DNA of 64,000 bases from BOG-908 sp963795825 (GCA_963795825.1 CAWCIW010000003.1:124001-188000); one strand, 5' to 3'; positions 28,238 to 37,797 are shown, counted from the stretch's first letter. Numbers and translations: made by a program. Notes: generated from the letters alone by a model not told the origin.

Positions 28238-28762
28238 ATGCGCCGCTCCATCACCTCCCTGATCCTGTGTTCGTTTGCCGGCACGATGGCGTTGACTGCC
28301 GCGCAGGCAACGATGCCGGTGACGTACCAGTTCAAGGTCCGCATCACACAGCAGGACCAGGAGGGTATGTGCCCGCCTGCGGGCCGCCTGATGCCGTTGC
28401 GCATCACCGTGGACCGCGCGTTTGCCGTCACACCGCCCAAAGATCATACCGAGACGTATCATGGCGGCCCCGCCTACAACCTTCCTTCGCCGATCCTGAG
28501 TGTCTCCTTCAACAACGCCACGCCGATGGAGCCGATCATGGACGACATCTACGTGTCGAAAAACGACAAGGGCACCTACAGTTACACGTTCCTGGGCTCC
28601 GATTTCAGCCAGGGCGTGACGATAAACTTCAGCACGCAAGACAGCAGAAGCGTGCCGAATTATCGGCTGCCGCCAAGCATCACGCCGAAGAACTTCACCA
28701 CGCACAGCTTCAGGTTCGAAACCAAGGCGGGAGATTGCATAGGCGATATCGTCGCCCGCTAA
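28238..28762 (+). CDS. Secreted hypothetical protein
   Basis: 174 residues from ATG 28238, with GAAGG eight bases upstream. The signal peptide is MRRSITSLILCSFAGTMALT followed by AAQA. The mature protein is beta-rich: PVTYQFKVRITQQDQEGMC, ILSVSFNNATPMEPIMDDIY, YSYTFLGSDFSQGVTINFST. Two cysteines (one in EGMCPPAG, one in AGDCIGDIV near the end) could form a disulfide. Lower GC than its neighbours, which may indicate recent acquisition. No family recognised. Confidence 0.6.
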   Translation: MRRSITSLILCSFAGTMALTAAQATMPVTYQFKVRITQQDQEGMCPPAGRLMPLRITVDRAFAVTPPKDHTETYHGGPAYNLPSPILSVSFNNATPMEPIMDDIYVSKNDKGTYSYTFLGSDFSQGVTINFSTQDSRSVPNYRLPPSITPKNFTTHSFRFETKAGDCIGDIVAR

Positions 28763-28813
28763 GCGGGAACTGCAATAGTATCCACCCGTCATGGGGCTGA
28801 CTTATCGGCAGAA

Positions 28814-28993
28814 AGGAAGAAAGGCCTTCTTTTTCGAGAAAAAGAAGCAAAAAGCTTTTGCTGTGACGCCTGCACGAAAATCTGGATGTTACTGCAGCCG
28901 CATCGACTTGCAATACGGAAGTACGCCTGAATGCAGGCGTCATGGCAAAAGCTTTTTGGTCCTTTTTCTCGAAAAAGGACGACTTCCTTGCCT
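28814..28993. repeat. IPE copy R12, two-armed, between convergent genes
   Basis: Left arm CTTCTTTTTCGAGAAAAAGAAG, right arm GGTCCTTTTTCTCGAAAAAG. Core ends TGACGCCTGCAC and ATGCAGGCGTCA are exact inverted partners, so the whole element can fold end to end. Confidence 0.92.
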
Positions 28994-29004
28994 CTACCGA
29001 TCCC

Positions 29005-29397
29005 TCAACCGAGCTGATGCGCCGACAGATCAGCCAGATCGCAATGCAGCAGCGCCGCCATATGCGTGGCCTGCAAAACCACCGAAGGCGCGCACCCCGC
29101 AAGGAACGCCTCCTGCCAGCGCGGCGCGCACAGGCACCATTGGTCGCCCGGGCGCAGGCCGGGAAAGCCGTATTCCGGCCGCGGCGTGGAGAGATCGTTG
29201 CCGCGCTGCCGGCTGAACGCCAGGAATTCCGCCGTCATCACCGCGCACACCGTGTGGCTGCCCACATCGCCCGGCCCGGTGTCGCAGCAGCCGGAGCGCG
29301 TGAACCCGGTCATCGGGTCGGTCGAGCAGGACTCGAGCATACCGCCGAGCACGTTGCGCCTGGGGCCGGGCAGGTCGCCAGTGGTATCGAGCGGCAT
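29005..29397 (-). CDS. DUF2237-family protein
   Basis: 130 residues, intact. It shows the full cysteine-rich signature of DUF2237: NVLGGMLESCSTDPMTGFTR, SGCCDTGPGDVGSHTVCAVM, TAEFLAFSRQRGNDLSTP and PGDQWCLCAPRWQEA. The family is widespread in proteobacteria and of unknown function; the conserved cysteines suggest metal or thiol chemistry. Cytosolic. The next gene upstream on this strand is the HIG1 protein, 15 bp away, so the two are probably one operon. Confidence 0.85.
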   Translation of the reverse strand: MPLDTTGDLPGPRRNVLGGMLESCSTDPMTGFTRSGCCDTGPGDVGSHTVCAVMTAEFLAFSRQRGNDLSTPRPEYGFPGLRPGDQWCLCAPRWQEAFLAGCAPSVVLQATHMAALLHCDLADLSAHQLG

Positions 29398-29412
29398 CGC
29401 GCGGCGCCTATT

Positions 29413-29604
29413 TCAGCTATGCCGCAGCAGGAGTATCAGCGCCATCAGCGCCAGAGCCACGCCTTGCAGCAGGACGCGGGCGCGCATCAGTTTGTTGGAG
29501 CGCCGCGGGTCTCCGCCGCGCACCACGCCGACCATCCCGAGGCCGAGCACGACCAACACGCCGAGCATGGCCATTCCAAGAAGGATCATCAGTATTGTCG
29601 TCAT
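29413..29604 (-). CDS. HIG1-domain (hypoxia-induced, twin TM) membrane protein
   Basis: 63 residues from ATG 29604. Two transmembrane helices (TTILMILLGMAMLGVLVVLG and ARVLLQGVALALMALILLL) are linked by RGGDPRRSNKLMRARV, the conserved loop of the HIG_1_N family. Relatives in mitochondria and alphaproteobacteria associate with cytochrome oxidase supercomplexes. That role here is inferred from the family. Its start is divergent from and overlaps the 5' region of the MscS gene. Confidence 0.85.
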   Translation of the reverse strand: MTTILMILLGMAMLGVLVVLGLGMVGVVRGGDPRRSNKLMRARVLLQGVALALMALILLLRHS

Positions 29605-29633
29605 TGCGCGTAGGTAAGGCCTGGCGCGGCCTT

Positions 29634-32166
29634 GTGCACCCCCGTTCTGTCGCGGCGCTGCTGTTCGCGTGGTGGCTGGCGGGGTTGGCGCCCGCCTGCG
29701 CGCAGGTACCCGCTCTGGCTTTGCCGCATGCGGCCCCGGCCGCGGCCGCCAAGCCGCCGGCGGCGCCGGCACTCACGCCGGCCGAGACGCGGCAGATGAT
29801 CGAGCTGCTGAACGATCCGCAGAAGCGCGCGGCGTTCACCGCCACGCTGGAGACGCTGCAAAAGGCGGTGTCCGTGACCTCGCCGCCGAAAGCGGCCGAT
29901 ACGGTGAAGCTCGCGCCGAACAGCGTGGGCGCGCAGTTGATCAAGGAGAGCTCGGAATGGGCGTCCGGCCTGTCCGGCCAGTTCGTCAGTTTCGGCCGGG
30001 TGCTGGGCAATCTGCCGAGCGTGGGGGCGTTCACCCTGCGCACGCTGCAGAACCCGGCTTTGCGGGAGCGCGCGATCGACGCGGCCTGGCGGCTGGCGCT
30101 GGTGCTGGCGGTGGCGGGTTTTGCTGAATGGGGGCTGTGGCGCCTGCTGCGGCGCGCGGTGGCCGGCATCGCCGCGCTGGCGCCAGGCACGCTGCCGGCC
30201 GTCCATCCGCTGCCCGCGCTGGGCACCGTAGCGCCGGCAACGGCACCCACCCGCGCCGAGCAGGCCCGTGTGCGCGAAGCGGTGCAGACGGCCGATGCCG
30301 CCTCTCCGGACACCGCAGCCCCGCCGCCCACCCGCGAGGAACTGGAGAGCGCGCCGCTCGCCGGCGTGGCGCCGGAGGACCGCGAGGCGGCCACCGTGGC
30401 GCATGTGCTCGCCCGCCGCCGCTTCGCCCGCACGCTGGCCACGCTGAAGCGCCTGCCCTTCGTGCTGCTGTGCTTCCTGCTGGATCTGCTGCCGATGGGC
30501 GTGTTCCTCGGCGTGGGCTATGCCGGCACGCTGTTCGTCACCCCGCATGTGCAGGCGGTGCTGGAAGCCGCCGTCACCGGCTACATCATCTGCCGCCTGG
30601 CCACCGCGCTGACCCGGCTGTTCGTAGCACCCGACCAGCCGAATCTGCGCCTGGTGCATGTGAGCGACGAGGGCGCGCACTACGCCGTGACCTGGGTGCG
30701 GCGGATCTTCGCCATAGCCGCCTTCGGCTATGCCGCCTCGCAGATCGGGCTGCTGTTCGGCCTGCCTATCCCGGCCGACGACGCTTTTCTGAAGGCGGTG
30801 TTCCTCATCGTGCATCTCTGCCTGATCGTGATCGTGCTGCAATGCCGCGCGTCGGTCGCGGCGCGCATACGCTCGCCGCGGCCGAACCCCGGCGTGGGCG
30901 GCCGCGTGCGCAACCGGATCGCCTCGATCTGGCACCTGCTGGCGATCTTCTACATCGCGGCTTTGTGGCTCGTCTGGGCCGCCGAAGTGCGCAACGGCTA
31001 CGTGCGCATCTGGCACGTGTTCCTGCTCACGATCGGCATCGTGGTGGTGGCGCGGCTGCTCAGCATCGTGGTGCTCGGCGGGCTGGACCGCGCGCTGCGC
31101 AGCCCGCCCGACGCGCATGCCGGCCTGCGCCGCGCGGACCGCTACTACCCGCTGGTGCGCCGTATCGTCTCGGCCCTGCTGGTGCTGCTGACCGGCGCCG
31201 TGCTGCTGCAGGCCTGGGGGTTCGACACGCTCGGCTGGTTCCACCGCAGCACGCTCGGCGGCAAGCTCGCTTCGGCCTGCCTGACAATCCTGGTCGCCGC
31301 CTCCCTGGCACTGGCCGCCTGGGAGACGGTGAATGCCGGGCTCGACCGCCACCTGGCGCATCTGGCGGCGCAGGCGCAGCTCGCCAAATCCGCCAGGCTG
31401 CGCACGCTGCTGCCCATCTTGCGCACGCTGCTGCTGGTGGTGCTCGTCGCGGTATTCGGGCTGACCGCCTTGTCCGAAATCGGGGTGAATATCGCGCCGC
31501 TGCTGGCGGGTGCGGGCATACTCGGCGTGGCGATCGGGTTCGGCAGCCAGAAACTGGTGCAGGATTTCATCACCGGTATCTTCCTGCTGGTGGAAAATGC
31601 CATGCAGGTGGGCGACTGGGTGACGGTGGCCGGCCTGTCCGGTTCGGTGGAGAACCTTTCGATACGCACGATGCGGCTGCGCGCCGGCGATGGCAGCGTG
31701 CATATCATCCCGTTCAGCTCGGTCTCCACCGTGACGAACGTGAACCGCGGCATCGGCAACGCGGCGGTGAGCGTGGCCATACCGATCGAGGAAGACAGCG
31801 ACCACGTCAGCGAAGTTCTCTCCGGCATCGCGCGCGACATGCGCGGCGAGGCGCGTTTCGCGGAGATGATGCGCAGCGATTTCCAGCTTTGGGGCGTCGA
31901 CAAGCGTGGATGCGGGCGTGGTGACGATCGTGGGGCAGATCGTGTGTACGGATGACGGGCGCTGGGCGGTGCAGCGCGAATTCAACCGTCGGCTGTCGAT
32001 ACGGTTCAAGGCGCTGGGGCTGCGTATCGCGACCCCTGTCAGTACGGTTTATACACGCGCGGCGGATGGGGCGGCGCGGGGGGCGGTGGCGCAGGATACG
32101 CTAGAGGTGCCTTCGGGGCAGTTGGCGGTTTCGCCTCCGCCGGCGGCTTTGGGAAATACGAGTTGA
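29634..32166 (+). CDS. Large MscS-family mechanosensitive channel (YbiO-like), one frameshift
   Basis: About 840 residues. I take GTG 29634 as start (reads MHPRSVAALLFAWWLAGLAP, a signal peptide); a TTG at 29595 is in frame. A periplasmic alpha-helical N-terminal region with an alanine/proline-rich linker precedes at least eight membrane helices. Next come the MscS pore helix and beta domain: LAGAGILGVAIGFGSQKLVQ, DFITGIFLLVENAMQVGDWV, GSVENLSIRTMRLR and VHIIPFSSVSTVTNVNRG. A frameshift near 31900 leads to the C-terminal cytoplasmic part (VVTIVGQIVCTDDGRWAVQR) in frame 1, ending 32166. Family members release solutes on osmotic downshock. Confidence 0.88.
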
Positions 32167-32170
32167 GGAG

Positions 32171-32220
32171 TTAAGGCAAGCAGTCCTTTTTTGGAAAAAA
32201 GGACCAAAAAACTTTTGCTC
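32171..32220. repeat. IPE single left arm R13
   Basis: TAAGGCAAGCAGTCC hairpin arm followed by TCCCTGTCGGGGG, the same flank as R22. A degenerate right arm (R14) follows 275 bp on, so the pair may be one enlarged element. Confidence 0.8.
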
Positions 32221-32494
32221 CCTGTCGGGGGGTGGGGAGGGGTGGTGTTTTAGCTTGTTGCGTGATGGGTTGGCGCGGATAGCCGGAACACCGTCGGTCC
32301 TGCGTAAGCCGGAGAGTGTGTGACCGGAGCATATCTTAAATATACAGCAGCCGATTTGCCCCGGCTGCTACTAGATTGCACAACGTCCTGGCTAATTGAC
32401 TTCCGTGTTTACGGGACGTGCCTTCGCACGGTAACCTGAAATAGAAATCTGATTTTCTTCCTGACGACCGCTTTTTCAGACATACTCCTACAGG
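32221..32494. other. Gene-free stretch between IPE arms R13 and R14
   Basis: About 270 bp of lower GC than the surroundings. Contains TCTTAAATATACAGCAGCCG and GACTTCCGTGTTTACGGGAC. No reading frame of note on either strand. It may carry the promoter of the dioxygenase gene at 32575; no clear -35/-10 pair is seen. Confidence 0.4.
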
Positions 32495-32539
32495 GAGCAG
32501 AAGTCTTTTGCTTCTTTATTTTCAAAGAAGAAGGCCTTG
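32495..32539. repeat. IPE single right arm R14, degenerate
   Basis: GAGCAGAAGTCTTTTGCTTC then AAAGAAGAAGGCCTTGAG. The hairpin stem has mismatches (CTTCTTTATTTTCAAAGAAG), unlike intact copies. Confidence 0.7.
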
Positions 32540-32574
32540 AGTTTACTTCAGCTAGAGAAAGCCAAGGCGAAAAA

Positions 32575-33297
32575 ATGCCCCAAACCCTGCCAGACATCGA
32601 AGCAGAACTATCCGAGCAAGGCTACGCCCACACCGCCGCCGAAGATTTCGCCGCACTCCTCGCGCAGGCCGGCCTGGCCGACTGGACCGGCTTCGCGGAA
32701 AGCTGGAATGATCTGGGCATGGACACCTACATGGCCGATGGCGGCCGCTACCGCCGCCGCCGCCACGCCGCATTTTCGATCGATGCAAACAGCATCAAAC
32801 GCAAACCGCACCAGCCGCACTACCAGAGTCGCGATTACAACGCGCTGAATGGCGGACTCGCACGCTGGTTCGAGCCTGTGGTGCCGGCGATCGCCACGCA
32901 TCCCGCGTTGCGCGCCATATTGCGCACCTGTTTCACCCTGTTCGACAGTGCGACGCCAGCCGCAACCAGGCCGGCCGCATGGCATGTGGAGACCCACCAG
33001 TTCCGCATCGAGGCCCGCCCCGGCGAGCTAGGCCAGCCCACGCCGGAGGGCCTGCACCGCGACGGTGTGGATTGGGTGCTGGTGATGCTGGTCCGCCGCG
33101 AGAACGTCGCCAGCGGCGTCACATCCATTCACGATCTACAAAGGAAATGCCTGGGAAGTTTCACCCTGACGGAGCCGATGGAATCTGCCCTGGTAGACGA
33201 CAACCGCGTGTATCACGGCGTAACCCCGATAGAACCCCTTACCCCAGGAACCCCAGCCTACAGAGACGTGCTGGTAGCAACCTTCCGCCGAGAGTGA
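32575..33297 (+). CDS. 2-oxoglutarate-Fe(II) dioxygenase family protein
   Basis: 240 residues from ATG 32575. It matches the 2OG-Fe dioxygenase family that includes amino-acid hydroxylases: iron ligands H161 and D163 in EGLHRDGVDWVLVML and H214 in NRVYHGVTPIEPL. Further family blocks are RYRRRRHAAFSID and WHVETHQFRIEA. It should hydroxylate a small substrate, possibly a free amino acid such as isoleucine, but the substrate cannot be read from sequence. The protein is soluble. Lower GC in its first 60 bp continues the upstream gap. Frame intact. Confidence 0.82.
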   Translation: MPQTLPDIEAELSEQGYAHTAAEDFAALLAQAGLADWTGFAESWNDLGMDTYMADGGRYRRRRHAAFSIDANSIKRKPHQPHYQSRDYNALNGGLARWFEPVVPAIATHPALRAILRTCFTLFDSATPAATRPAAWHVETHQFRIEARPGELGQPTPEGLHRDGVDWVLVMLVRRENVASGVTSIHDLQRKCLGSFTLTEPMESALVDDNRVYHGVTPIEPLTPGTPAYRDVLVATFRRE

Positions 33298-33334
33298 CTT
33301 CATCGCGTCACGAGACGCTCCAACAACCAGTGAG

Positions 33335-33382
33335 GCCAAAAGTTTTTGCTTCTTTTTTGCAAAAAAGAAGACCTTGCCTACT
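33335..33382. repeat. IPE single right arm R15
   Basis: CCAAAAGTTTTTGCTTC and GCAAAAAAGAAGACCTTGCC, without a left arm. It lies between convergent genes, and the methyltransferase stop on the minus strand is at its edge. Confidence 0.78.
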
Positions 33383-34589
33383 TCATTTCAGTAGCAACCG
33401 GTTAAGCCCATTCAAAGCCCGATACGTAACATCCCAGGCAGCATCGAACGCCCCCCCAAACGGCTCCGCGATCGCGGCCAAGTTCCGCACCCCATCCACC
33501 CGACGCAAAATCGCCGCCGCCAACCGCGGCAAAGGCACCGGAACTGCCAAGGCGTTGAACTGCGCCAGAAGCGTGCCGTCCGGACGGATACGGTCGGCGA
33601 ACGCGCTCATCGGAGATCTCGCGCGCCACCGGCACGCAGGCGGCGTCCATGTGGCTGCGCGTGGGAAGCGGGGTGTCGGCGCGCACGCAATAGACGATGT
33701 GGGTGGCCATGTTGCCGGCGAGCGCCTCGGCCACCGCGGCGCGGCCGATCGGGTCGAGCGCGGCCAGGCGGGCGCGTAGCCGCGGGTCCGGCAGGAACAG
33801 GGACGGGTCGTAGGCCGAGGGCTCCACCAGGCAGGCGATCTTCAGGCCGGCACCGTGGAGCAGGGCGGCGAAGGCGTCGATCGTGTAGGCGCGGTCGCGC
33901 GGGTTGAGCAGCAGGTCGGTGAGGCCGGCGTCGCCGCCCTGGGTGAGGTCGGTGAAGTTCGGGTTGGCGCCGAGCCAGTTGGTGGGCGGCAGGTGGCGCA
34001 GCACACGCCGGGCGGTGTCGATCCGGGTGGCGGCGGGGGCGTCGGGCGGGGCAAGGCGGGCCAGCGCGTCCTGCACCATATACACGCCGGTGCGGCCGTG
34101 CGGCGCATATACCATCAGGCCCAGGCCGCCGCCGGGCGCGAGCACGGCGAGCAGCGCCTGCAGGCCGGCCGCGGGGTCCGGCAAATGGTGCAGCACGCCG
34201 CAGCAATCGATGTAGTCGAACGGGCCCAGGCCGGAGTGGGCCAGGTCCAGCAGCGAGCGGCTTTCGAAGCCGATATTGGCGAGGTTGCGGGCGGCGGCGC
34301 GGCCCTCCGCGATGCGACGCGCGGCCGCACTACGGTCCAGCCACGTCACGTGGCCGGCGCGCCCCGCCCACGCCATCTGCTGGGCGAGCATGATGGCGCC
34401 GTCGCCAGTGCCGCCGCCGGCGAACAGGGCGCGCAACGGCCGCGCGCCGCCGAACAGCCAGTGGTCGATTTCTCTCAGGTGGCTGGGGCTGCCTACCTGG
34501 AGCTGTTTGGTTTCGGCTCTTGGGTCTCTGGCGGGGTAGGGTTGCGCTTCGTATTGGGCGGCCAGGTGGGCGTCGGTTCGGTCGGACAT
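33383..34589 (-). CDS. SAM-dependent methyltransferase, frameshift near C-terminus
   Basis: About 400 residues from ATG 34589 (MSDRTDAHLAAQYEAQPYPA). The class I methyltransferase core has motif I ALFAGGGTGDGAIMLAQQ, motif II VTWLDRSAAA, FDYIDCCGVLHHLPDP and VLAPGGGLGLMVYAPHGR. A C-terminal region of about 150 residues (DLLLNPRDRAYTIDAFAALL) may bind a protein or lipid substrate. A frameshift near 33610 connects to a tail in another frame (LAQFNALAVPVPLPRLAAAI, ending at 33383). The substrate is unknown. The first motif has a glycine-rich loop AGGGTGDG instead of the usual DxGxGxG. Confidence 0.75.
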
Positions 34590-34598
34590 GCCGGATAA

Positions 34599-34774
34599 GG
34601 TAAGGCAAGCAGTCCTTTTTTGAAAAAACGGACCAAAAAACTTTTGCGTTCCCCGCTGCATGGGCGCCCGCGTTTATGCGGCCAGGCGCGCGCTTGCGGG
34701 AAAGGGCGGACCTCGCAGCTTCGGGGAACGCAAACGTTTTTTGCTTCTGTTTTTTAAAAAAGAAGGCCTTTCTT
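34599..34774. repeat. IPE copy R16, two-armed, between divergent genes
   Basis: Left arm GCAGTCCTTTTTTG with a mismatch (CGGACC), right arm CGTTTTTTGCTTCTG and AAAAAAGAAGGCC. Core ends GCGTTCCCCGC and GGGGAACGC are inverted partners. Second copy between divergent starts. Confidence 0.88.
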
Positions 34775-34779
34775 CGCGC

Positions 34780-35331
34780 ATGCAAACCCAACGCGGCTAT
34801 TTCGGCATCGGCGCCGAAGGCGTCTCCAAATCCGCCAACATCGGCGCCCTGCTCCGCACCGCCCACGCCTTCGGCGCCGCGTTCTGCTTCTCCGTCGGCG
34901 CCGCCTACGATTCGCGCGCCGGCCGCGCGTCCGATACCGCCGACACCCCGGCCCATGTGCCGTTCTACCGCTTCGATTCGCTCGATACGATGACGCTGCC
35001 CGGCAACTGCGCCCTTGTGGGCATCGAGCTGCTGGATACCGCGTCCGACCTGCCAAGCTTCCGCCACCCGCTGCGTGCGGCCTACGTGCTGGGCCCGGAA
35101 CGCGCGAGCCTCTCGCCGGCCATGCTGGCGCGCTGCAGCCACGTGGTGCGCATTCCCACGCGGTTCGCGCTCAACCTGTCGGTGGCCGGCGCGCTGGTTT
35201 TGTATGATCGGCTGATCCAGCACGGGCGTTTCGCGGACCGGCCGGTGGCTAGCGGCGGGGCGGTGCAGGCGACGGAGACGGCGCGGCATGGGGACCCGGT
35301 GTTTCGGCGCACGCAACCGGACTGGAAGTGA
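34780..35331 (+). CDS. RNA 2'-O-methyltransferase, TrmH/SpoU family
   Basis: 183 residues. SPOUT-fold methyltransferase motifs: motif 1 SKSANIGALLRTAHAFGA (asparagine and arginine of the active site), motif 2 AYVLGPERASLSPAML, motif 3 VRIPTRFALNLSVAGALVL. It should methylate a ribose in tRNA or rRNA; the exact site is unknown. ATG at 34780 lies 6 bp after the edge of R16, whose GAAGG is the only Shine-Dalgarno-like stretch (about 15 bases upstream). Divergent from the methyltransferase gene. A basic tail (RHGDPVFRRTQPDWK) may bind RNA. Confidence 0.85.
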   Translation: MQTQRGYFGIGAEGVSKSANIGALLRTAHAFGAAFCFSVGAAYDSRAGRASDTADTPAHVPFYRFDSLDTMTLPGNCALVGIELLDTASDLPSFRHPLRAAYVLGPERASLSPAMLARCSHVVRIPTRFALNLSVAGALVLYDRLIQHGRFADRPVASGGAVQATETARHGDPVFRRTQPDWK

Positions 35332-35339
35332 GCGGCGGC

Positions 35340-35880
35340 TGCGGGCGGGGCAAGAATCGATCACCAAGGACGACAAGGCAGAGAAGGGCACCAAGAGACC
35401 TACACCGCCTGCCGAGGCCTTCCGGGGCGGAGCTTCTTGGTGCCCTTGGCGTCTTTGGTGAGGCAGAACTGGGGTGAAATGCGTGTTCGCGCGCCGGCGA
35501 AGCAAGATTTAACGCCAAGGCCGCCAGAAGTAGAGAAGGCGCCAAGAGACCTACACCGCCTCACGAGAGTTCCGGCTTTGGGCAGGACCTTTTGGTTGGT
35601 AAGGCAGGACGGGATTGAACAGCGTGTCAGCGCGCCGCGAAGCAAAACTCTCATCAGCAAGGCCGCCGAGCCTGTTCATAATAGACTGCCTCGGACCCAC
35701 GAGCATCGTAAGATGGTGCCGATCTCTTGGCGCCTTTCTACCTTGGCGTCCTTGGCGTTAAATTTTGCCGCGCCAGCGCCCGGAACACGCTTTTAACGTC
35801 AAGATGCTAAAATGCCCCAGACGAGGCTTCTTGGTGTCCTTCTCTGCCTTGGTGTCCTTGGTGATGAAAGCCCCCTCTCA
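35340..35880. repeat. Cluster of CACCAAGGAC / CCTTGGTG-type dispersed repeats
   Basis: Gene-free. The word CCAAGAGACCTACACCGCCT occurs at 35391-35410 and exactly again at 35542-35561. Related pieces are CACCAAGGACGACAAGG (35362), CTTGGTGCCCTTGGCGTC (35439), TACCTTGGCGTCCTTGGCG (35740) and TTGGTGTCCTTGGTGATG (35849). These words run in both orientations, so the cluster looks like several degenerate inverted units. Similar intergenic repeats are known in diverse bacteria; I see no transposase. Confidence 0.75.
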
Positions 35881-35937
35881 ACGCACACACACCCCTCGCC
35901 TTGCCCAAACCCGCCCCCAGCCGTATCTCTGCCGCCA

Positions 35938-36426
35938 ATGCGCGCCGTCCTGCCCGCCCTCGTCCTCTGCCTCGCCACCCCAGCTCTCGCCCAGCCGGCG
36001 CGGCCGCATGCCATCGGCAAGTTCGGCCAATGGGAGGCGGCCACCCATGAAGAGGGCACCGCCAGAACCTGCTTTGCCTTCACCCGCGCCGAAGCCAGCC
36101 CGCAGCATTCGCCCGGCCGCGGCGACGTGGTGCTCACCGTCACCCGCCGGCCGCGGAGCCACGACGTGGTGGCGATCAGCGCCGGCTTCGTGCTCTCCGG
36201 CCATGAGGACGCACCGTTGCAGGCCGGCGCCACGCGCATGCTGTTCTACATCGCCGGCCGCTCCGCCTTCGCACGCGACAATGCCGCCGCCATCGCCACC
36301 TTCGGCCACGAGGCCAGCGTGGTCGCTCGCCTGCCCGGGCCGCACGGCTTCGTCGCGAATGATCATTTCAGCCTGAAAGGCTTCGGCGAGGCTTTGGCGG
36401 CCATGGCGAAAGCCTGCCCGGCATGA
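35938..36426 (+). CDS. Invasion-associated locus B (IalB)-like secreted protein
   Basis: 162 residues from ATG 35938. The signal peptide is MRAVLPALVLCLATPALAQP. The mature part shows the family pattern GKFGQWEAATHEEGTARTC, FAFTRAEASP, GDVVLTVTRRP and RMLFYIAGRSAFARDN. IalB-like proteins are periplasmic or outer-membrane proteins of alphaproteobacteria, first linked to host-cell invasion but common in free-living species. The ending AKACPA overlaps the rlmN start (ATGA at 36423), so the pair is cotranscribed. Confidence 0.8.
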   Translation: MRAVLPALVLCLATPALAQPARPHAIGKFGQWEAATHEEGTARTCFAFTRAEASPQHSPGRGDVVLTVTRRPRSHDVVAISAGFVLSGHEDAPLQAGATRMLFYIAGRSAFARDNAAAIATFGHEASVVARLPGPHGFVANDHFSLKGFGEALAAMAKACPA

Positions 36427-37626
36427 ACGCCCTGCCCGCCCAGCCGCCGCTCATCCGCAAGGTGGCCAGCGCGGACCTCACCGAGGCCGAGCGCACCCGC
36501 ATCCTCGCCAAATCCGCTTTGTTCAACCCGCCGCCGCACGTGTTGCCGGACGGGCGGCGGGACCTGGTCGGCCTTTCGCGCGAGGAGCTGGCCACCGAGA
36601 TCGCGGCGATCGGCGAAAAGCCGTTCCGCGTGAAACAGCTCTGGCACTGGATCTACCACCAGGGCGCCACCGATTTCGCGCTGATGAGCTCGATCGCCAA
36701 GCCGCTGCAGGCGAAGCTCGCCGAGCGTTTCGTGATCGGCCGCCCCGTCGCCGCCACGGTGCAGACCAGCACCGACGACACCCGCAAGTTCCTGTTCCGC
36801 TTCCGCGACGGTCAGGAAGCCGAGACCGTGTACATCCCCGACCCGTCGCAGGATCGCGGTGCCGTGTGCATCAGCAGCCAGGTCGGCTGCACCCTCTCCT
36901 GCCGGTTCTGCCATACCGGAACGCAAACCCTGGTGCGCAACCTGGGTGCGGCGGAAATCGTCGGCCAGTTCATGGCCGCGCGCGACAGCTACGCCGAGTG
37001 GCCCAGCCCGCAGGGCGAGACGCCGCGCCTGCTCAGCACGATCGTGCTGATGGGCATGGGCGAGCCGCTGTATAATTACGAGAACGTCGCGAAAGCCATG
37101 CGTATCGTCATGGACGGCGAAGGGCATCGGCCTGTCGCGCCGGCGCATCACGCTCTCGACCAGCGGCGTGGTGCCGATGATGGACCGCGCCGGCGCCGAG
37201 CTGGGGATCAACCTGGCGGTGTCGCTGCACGCGGTGCGCGACGATCTGCGCGACGAGCTGGTGCCGCTGAACCGCAAATACCCGATCGCCGAGCTGCTGG
37301 CCGCGTGCCGGCGCTATCCGGGGGCGACGAACGCGCGGCGCATCACGTTCGAATATGTGATGTTGCGCGGGGTGAACGACAGCGAGGCCGAGGCGCGCGA
37401 GCTGGTGCGGCTCATCGCCGGCATCCCGGCCAAGGTGAACCTCATTCCGTTCAATCCCTGGCCGGGAAGTTCTTACGAGGCCAGCAGCGGGAATGCTTTG
37501 CACCGGTTCTCGAAGATCGTGATGGAGGCTGGGTTTGCTTCGCCGATACGCACGCCGCGCGGGGCGGATATCCTGGCGGCTTGCGGGCAGTTGCGGACCG
37601 AGAGTCAGAAGGAAAGAAAAGCGTAG
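36423..37626 (+). CDS. rlmN: Dual-specificity 23S rRNA/tRNA adenine C2-methyltransferase, frameshifted
   Basis: Radical-SAM enzyme that methylates A2503 of 23S rRNA and A37 of some tRNAs. The [4Fe-4S] triad CxxxCxxC is in GCTLSCRFCHTG near residue 157. N-terminal block EKPFRVKQLWHWIYHQGATD, then IVLMGMGEPLYNYENVAKAM. A frameshift near 37120 is followed by GINLAVSLHAVRDDLRDELV, RRITFEYVMLRGVNDSEAEA and KVNLIPFNPWPGSSYE. The catalytic C-terminal cysteine is in the normal place (DILAACGQLR). About 400 residues. The TAG at 37624-37626 is the edge of repeat R17. Confidence 0.95.
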
Positions 37627-37797
37627 CAAGCAGTCCTTTTTTGAAAAAAAGGACCAAAAAACTTTTGCGTCCCCCGCTGCACGGCCGCCCGCGCCGGTTC
37701 TGCCAGACGAGCGCCTGCCGCATAAAGTGGAGCCCTCACGCAGGCGAACGGAGCAAGAGTTTTTTGCTTCTTTTTTGCAAAAAAGAAGGCCTTGCTA
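37624..37797. repeat. IPE copy R17, two-armed, between convergent genes
   Basis: Left arm AGTCC/GGAC type, right arm GTTTTTTGCTTC with AAAAAAGAAGGCC. It supplies the TAG of rlmN at one edge and the TAG of the acetyltransferase at the other. Confidence 0.9.

Noticed and set aside
29601..32009. 802-codon minus-strand open frame opposite the MscS gene
   Set aside because: Antisense shadow of a high-GC gene; amino-acid composition (His, Gln, Arg-rich) is artificial and the plus strand has a clear family match.
32409..32597. 62-codon minus-strand frame in the R13-R14 gap
   Set aside because: Runs through the degenerate IPE arm; no support.
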